Origin: JACPGQ01 sp039798685
Lineage (GTDB): Bacteria; Patescibacteriota; Microgenomatia; Levybacterales; UBA12049
Assembly (NCBI GenBank): GCA_039798685.1
Contig: JBDKFM010000033.1
Span: forward strand, 1-16,040
DNA length: 16,040 nucleotides
Reading direction: 5' to 3'
The notes under the pieces were generated by a model. That model was not told the origin of the DNA, searched no databases, and saw nothing but the letters and a program-made list of their open reading frames with translations. How positions within the stretch are numbered: the stretch's first letter is position 1; each line of letters starts with the position of its first letter. Both the position numbers and the translations under genes were made by a program. This document shows positions 12,887 to 16,040 of this stretch, in pieces.

Positions 12887-12915
12887 TTGACGGAGCAGAT
12901 GTAGCGTCATATGAT
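12887..12915 (+). promoter_or_regulatory. Promoter of nrdR-nrdJ
   Basis: TTGACG (12887-12892), a 17-base spacer and TATGAT (12910-12915) are each one base off the sigma70 consensus. The predicted start is near 12922, giving a leader of about 97 bases to the nrdR ATG. TAGCGT (12902-12907) and ACGCTA (12924-12929) form an inverted repeat that straddles the -10 and start site, a plausible operator. I do not see a recognisable NrdR-box pair. Confidence 0.68.
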
Positions 12916-12921
12916 TTTGAT

Positions 12922-13018
12922 CAACGCTAAATCTAGCGTCCCGATTAAATCGGGATCAAATTTCAAATAGCCAATATATGCAGAGAAATAGGGATTTGAA
13001 ATTTGTCACTAATACGTT
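12922..13018 (+). promoter_or_regulatory. Structured 5' leader of nrdR-nrdJ
   Basis: Three inverted repeats follow the predicted start in order. ACGCTA/TAGCGT forms a 6-bp stem with a 4-base loop (12924-12939). TCCCGAT/ATCGGGA forms a 7-bp stem with a 3-base loop (12939-12955). CAAATTTCAAAT/ATTTGAAATTTG forms a 12-bp stem (12957-12968 with 12994-13005, 25-base loop). The last stem ends 13 bases before the ATG. There is no U run, so attenuation by a simple terminator is not indicated. A translational or binding role is possible. No Shine-Dalgarno site precedes nrdR. Confidence 0.45.
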
Positions 13019-13468
13019 ATGCACTGTCCATATTGCGGGAGTAAGGAATCAGAGGTTGTTGAGACGAGAGACAGCGAAGATTTAGACGCTATCCGTCGTC
13101 GTCGGGCTTGCGAGAAATGCGAGAAACGTTTCACGACCTACGAGCGTATAGAAAATGTGTATCTGATTGTAATTAAGAAAGACAAAAAGCGAGAGCAGTT
13201 TGATAGAAATAAGCTTCGTTCGGGTCTTCTTAAATCAACGGAGAAAACGACAGTTGCTCTCTCAGATATTGACAAAATAGTGACTGAGGTTGAACGGGAA
13301 CTCAAAACGGCTGATTCGGTTGAGGTAGAGAGTAAAAAGATAGGACAAATCGTCGCAGCGAAGTTAAAAAAATTAGACAAAGTTGCATATATCAGGTTTG
13401 CCAGTGTGTTTAAGCGTTTTGTTGATCTGGAAGATTTTGATAAAGAAGTAAAGAGGTTGACGAAATAA
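13019..13468 (+). CDS. nrdR: Transcriptional repressor NrdR
   Basis: The 149-residue product has the standard length and layout. A zinc ribbon at the N-terminus (MHCPYCGS, C3 and C6, with CEKCEKRF, C31 and C34) binds operator DNA. An ATP-cone domain at about 49-139 senses ATP/dATP. The linking motif RRRRACEKC is typical. NrdR represses ribonucleotide reductase genes when dATP is high. It lies directly upstream of nrdJ with four bases between, so the regulator and its target form one transcript, which implies feedback. Its start has no Shine-Dalgarno site and lies 13 bases after a 12-bp inverted repeat. Confidence 0.97.
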   Translation: MHCPYCGSKESEVVETRDSEDLDAIRRRRACEKCEKRFTTYERIENVYLIVIKKDKKREQFDRNKLRSGLLKSTEKTTVALSDIDKIVTEVERELKTADSVEVESKKIGQIVAAKLKKLDKVAYIRFASVFKRFVDLEDFDKEVKRLTK

Positions 13469-13472
13469 ATGT

Positions 13473-15893
13473 ATGAATGATTTACAGAAAAAAGTATTTT
13501 TAGATAGATATGCCCTCAAGGATAAGGATGGGCAGCTTCTTGAGCACACACCCGAGGAGATGTGGAAGAGGGTATCAGGAGGTATCGCAAAAAATGAAAA
13601 AGCAAAAGATCAGAAAAAGTGGGAGAAAGAATTTTACCGCGTCATGGAGGAGTTTAAGTTCGTTCCCGGTGGAAGAATTCTTTCCGGCGCAGGTACTGAT
13701 TATCAGGTAACGTATTTTAATTGTTTCGTCATCCCGTCTCCCAAAGATTCACGTGAGGGAATCTTAGATTCACTGAAACAATTAGTTGAGATTCAGTCCC
13801 GGTCTGGTGGAGTAGGGTTGAATCTCTCATCGCTACGTCCGCGAGGTGCACGAGTGCAAAAAGTAAACGGAACATCTTCAGGCCCCGTGACCTGGGCAGG
13901 ACTATTCTCTTATGCGACACACGATGTCGTGCAGCAGGGTGGTACGAGACGGGGTGCGACGATGCTCATGCTGTGGGACTGGCATCCTGATGTAGAAGAA
14001 TTTATCACAGTCAAACAAGACCTCTCGAAGATAAATGGTGCAAATCTTTCTGTCTGCATCTCGGATAAATTCATGGAGGCAGTGAAAGCAGATGATGACT
14101 GGAATCTGATGTATCCTGATATCACTGATCCTGAGTACGATGCAAAATGGGACGGAGAAATTGATCGGTGGATTGCGCTTGGTAAAAAAGTGACTATCTA
14201 TAAGACGGTTAAAGCACGTGAATTGTGGGATCTCATCTGTAAAGCAGCATGGCAGTCTGCTGAGCCCGGACTTCATTTTCTTGATCGGAGCAATAAGCGG
14301 TCAAATACGCATTATTTTGAGCGTTTGATTGCGACAAATCCCTGCGGAGAGCAACCACTTGGTGCATGGGCAGTATGCAATTTGGGTGCGATGAATCTTG
14401 CCGCATACGTCAAAGGCGCTGATCTGGCTAACGATAAAGCAGGTGTATTTGATTTCGCATCATTTAGTAAAGACGTTAAGGTGGCAATGCGTCTATTAGA
14501 CAATGTGATTGATCAGACATATTACTTCTTCAAAGAAAATGAAAAATGCGCGAAAGATATTAGGCGTACGGGTCTTGGGATCATGGGGCTTGGAGATGCG
14601 CTCATAAAGATGAAAGTGAAATATGGCTCCGATGAGTCTCTGCCAATCCTGAATAAAATTTTTCAGACACTTCGAGACAGTGCATATGAGTCATCTGTTG
14701 AGATTGCAAAGGAGAAGGGAGCATTTCCGAAATTTAAGAAGAAAGAGTATCTTAACGGGTATCATATCAAGCATCTTCCAAAATCCATCCGTGATGGTAT
14801 TGCAAAATACGGTATCCGAAACGCAGTGCTTCTCACTATTGCGCCGACAGGTACCACCTCGCTTGTTTCTGGTGTGACATCAGGTATCGAGCCTGTGTAT
14901 GAATTTTCCTTCAAGAGAATTTGGCGGGGAGGGGAGGATATTATGTATCACCAGCTGTATGATGAGTGGAGAAAAGCGCATCCAGGTGAAGAGCGCCCTG
15001 AGTACTTCGTCGGTGCGAACGATCTCACGCCTCTTGAACATGTCCGTGTGCAGGCAGTCGCGCAGGAGTTTATCGATTCTTCAATCTCAAAAACAGTCAA
15101 TGCGCCAAATGCTCATACGATTGATGACGTAAAAACTCTCTATATGGCTGCATATGATTACGGTCTGAAGGGTGTCACATATATGCGTGATGGCTCACGA
15201 CAAGGTGTGCTTGAACGGGTAGAAGAGAAGAAGGAAGAGGTAAAGATTGAGGAGCAGTCAGTGCAGCCTGCATTGCCGATGATCTCCGTTTTGCCACGGC
15301 CGGCGAAGATAGAGGGTGCGACGTACCAGCTTGAGACTCCGATGGGAAAGACATATATCACAATTAATCACACTGATGACAAGCAGCCGTTTGAGGTCTT
15401 TATCACAATCGGAAAAACAGGCTCAGATGTGAGCGCGATGGCCGATGCGTTAGGTCGGATGATATCACTTAATCTAAGACTAAACGGCATGCTTCCTCCA
15501 ATTGAGAGAATTCGTCAGGTTGTTGCTCAACTCTCTGGAATTGGTGGTGCAAGAAGTATCGGATTTGGACAAAACAGGGTGAGATCATTTCCCGATGCTA
15601 TTGCACGTGTCTTGGCGCAGCATTTCGGGTTTGCGGTAAATGGTAAAGTTGTTGATAAAAAAATTGAACAGGAGGTACTCGCACAGCCTCCAATGTCTGC
15701 AAATGGTGTAGTAAGTGAGCAGACAGCAGGCGCAGTAGGTGAGGAGGCGGCAGCGACACAGCTTCCGTTGACAGTTTCTGCGCCAAGTCCGCATACAAAT
15801 CTTTTTGATATCTGCCCTGAGTGTGGAACTGCGAGTTTTGCCTACGAAGAAGGATGCAAAAAATGTTATAGCTGCGGATACTCTGAGTGCTAA
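13473..15893 (+). CDS. nrdJ: Adenosylcobalamin-dependent (class II) ribonucleotide reductase
   Basis: The 806-residue enzyme reduces ribonucleotides to deoxyribonucleotides using adenosylcobalamin to make its thiyl radical. The barrel domain (about 60-575) has FNCFVIPSP (C84, reductive partner), ATNPCGEQPLGAWAVCNLGA (287-306, with N289, thiyl C291, E293 and the second reductive C302) and PTGTTSLVSGVTSGIEP near 458-474. No N-terminal ATP cone is present. A Glu-rich linker (about 582-600) leads to a TSCPD-type domain (about 608-718) with GIGGARSIGFGQNRVRSFPD. The tail has a zinc-ribbon-like CPEC (781-784) and CKKC (795-798), followed by CGYSEC (C801, C806), the likely redox-relay pair. I see no radical-generating NrdB subunit gene, in line with class II. 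B12 need is established for the family. No cobalamin synthesis gene is in the window. Confidence 0.97.
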   Translation: MNDLQKKVFLDRYALKDKDGQLLEHTPEEMWKRVSGGIAKNEKAKDQKKWEKEFYRVMEEFKFVPGGRILSGAGTDYQVTYFNCFVIPSPKDSREGILDSLKQLVEIQSRSGGVGLNLSSLRPRGARVQKVNGTSSGPVTWAGLFSYATHDVVQQGGTRRGATMLMLWDWHPDVEEFITVKQDLSKINGANLSVCISDKFMEAVKADDDWNLMYPDITDPEYDAKWDGEIDRWIALGKKVTIYKTVKARELWDLICKAAWQSAEPGLHFLDRSNKRSNTHYFERLIATNPCGEQPLGAWAVCNLGAMNLAAYVKGADLANDKAGVFDFASFSKDVKVAMRLLDNVIDQTYYFFKENEKCAKDIRRTGLGIMGLGDALIKMKVKYGSDESLPILNKIFQTLRDSAYESSVEIAKEKGAFPKFKKKEYLNGYHIKHLPKSIRDGIAKYGIRNAVLLTIAPTGTTSLVSGVTSGIEPVYEFSFKRIWRGGEDIMYHQLYDEWRKAHPGEERPEYFVGANDLTPLEHVRVQAVAQEFIDSSISKTVNAPNAHTIDDVKTLYMAAYDYGLKGVTYMRDGSRQGVLERVEEKKEEVKIEEQSVQPALPMISVLPRPAKIEGATYQLETPMGKTYITINHTDDKQPFEVFITIGKTGSDVSAMADALGRMISLNLRLNGMLPPIERIRQVVAQLSGIGGARSIGFGQNRVRSFPDAIARVLAQHFGFAVNGKVVDKKIEQEVLAQPPMSANGVVSEQTAGAVGEEAAATQLPLTVSAPSPHTNLFDICPECGTASFAYEEGCKKCYSCGYSEC

Positions 15894-15900
15894 GAGTGTA

Positions 15901-15929
15901 TTGCGGGTATACAATGATTTGTTTATAAT
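15901..15929 (+). promoter_or_regulatory. Promoter of the cobalamin riboswitch transcript
   Basis: TTGCGG (15901-15906), a 17-base spacer and a perfect TATAAT (15924-15929) lie just after the nrdJ stop. The predicted start is near 15936, two bases before the riboswitch stem begins. The next gene is therefore transcribed independently of nrdJ. Confidence 0.72.
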
Positions 15930-15937
15930 CCCAGAAC

Positions 15938-16040
15938 GTACGTACAGGCAAGTGTTGTGTGAATCAACCACAGTGCCGCTACTGTAAAGTCAGAAAACTG
16001 TACATACAAAAGTCCCGAGCAGGAAAATAGTGTTTTTTAT
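15938..16040 (+). ncRNA. Cobalamin riboswitch (compact type), continuing past the window edge
   Basis: The sequence carries the conserved core in order. The closing stem GTACGTACAG (15938-15947) pairs with CTGTACATAC (15998-16007), a 10-bp stem with one C-A mismatch. The GGCAA joint follows (15947-15951). Hairpin P4 (15952-15957 with 15965-15971) has loop TGTGAAT. Hairpin P5 CAGT/ACTG (15971-15974 with 15981-15984) has loop GCCGCT and is followed by TAA, close to the family's CCGCTACTGTAA signature. Then comes AGTCCCGAGCAGGA (16011-16024), a close match to the B12 box. There is no room for the peripheral P7-P12 elements, so it resembles the short class II (env8-like) form. The expression platform and the gene it controls lie to the right of the window. 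A T run (16033-16038) is present but I see no strong stem before it. Confidence 0.85.

Noticed and set aside
12674..12910. 78-codon minus-strand open frame upstream of nrdR
   Set aside because: No recognisable domain, no start signal, and it runs across the nrd promoter and an AT-rich palindrome. It is most likely a chance frame.
12922..13018. Possible second cobalamin riboswitch upstream of nrdR-nrdJ
   Set aside because: The leader has hairpins but none of the cobalamin core sequences (no CCGCnACTGTAA, no B12 box).
12887..13018. NrdR boxes in the nrdR promoter
   Set aside because: I looked for tandem 16-base AT-rich NrdR palindromes and found only TAGCGT/ACGCTA and longer leader repeats, which do not match the consensus I know.
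15897..15913. TGTAT/ATACA hairpin after nrdJ as a terminator
   Set aside because: It has a 5-bp AT-rich stem with no U tract, and it overlaps the -35 of the riboswitch promoter.

Overview
This window looks like a bacterial chromosome segment from the Candidate Phyla Radiation (Patescibacteria), probably a Microgenomates-like lineage. That placement is an inference from gene content and style. The proteins are divergent cell-wall and core-metabolism enzymes, and there is a two-membrane-segment small protein of a type I associate with these phyla. Shine-Dalgarno sites are almost absent, and several sigma70-type -10 boxes sit so close to the ATG that the messages would be leaderless. I see no mobile element, CRISPR array, tRNA or rRNA. 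Coding density is very high.

Layout, left to right. (1) Positions 1-2610, minus strand: a partial small membrane protein, a membrane-anchored PH-like protein, and a secreted coiled-coil plus SpoIID/LytB-domain protein. (2) Positions 2611-5347, plus strand: a LytR_C-domain membrane protein, then a tight PfkB sugar kinase - rpiB - rpe operon for pentose phosphate handling. (3) Positions 5325-9840, minus strand: two tandem class A penicillin-binding proteins. The downstream one overlaps rpe tail to tail by 23 bp. (4) Positions 9911-12671, plus strand: a CvpA-CAP fusion protein, glyceraldehyde-3-phosphate dehydrogenase, and an archaeal-type cytidylate-kinase-like P-loop kinase. (5) Positions 12672-13018: the only long gap, holding a good promoter and a strongly structured leader. 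(6) Positions 13019-15893: nrdR and nrdJ, the repressor and an adenosylcobalamin-dependent class II ribonucleotide reductase. (7) Positions 15901-16040: a sigma70 promoter followed directly by a compact cobalamin riboswitch that runs to the right edge. Its target gene lies outside the window.

How the genes fit together: the pentose phosphate operon would supply ribose phosphates, the cytidylate-like kinase would supply CDP/dCDP, and NrdR/NrdJ would make deoxynucleotides. NrdJ needs a vitamin B12 cofactor, and the riboswitch immediately downstream would sense that cofactor. The cell-wall set (two PBPs, the SpoIID-domain protein, LytR_C and CvpA-CAP) forms an envelope-building theme on the left half.

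The most notable signals are the edge riboswitch beside a B12-dependent enzyme, the structured nrdRJ leader in a region where other genes look leaderless, the permuted SpoIID domain, and active-site or cofactor-site substitutions in GAPDH, RpiB, Rpe and the P-loop kinase.
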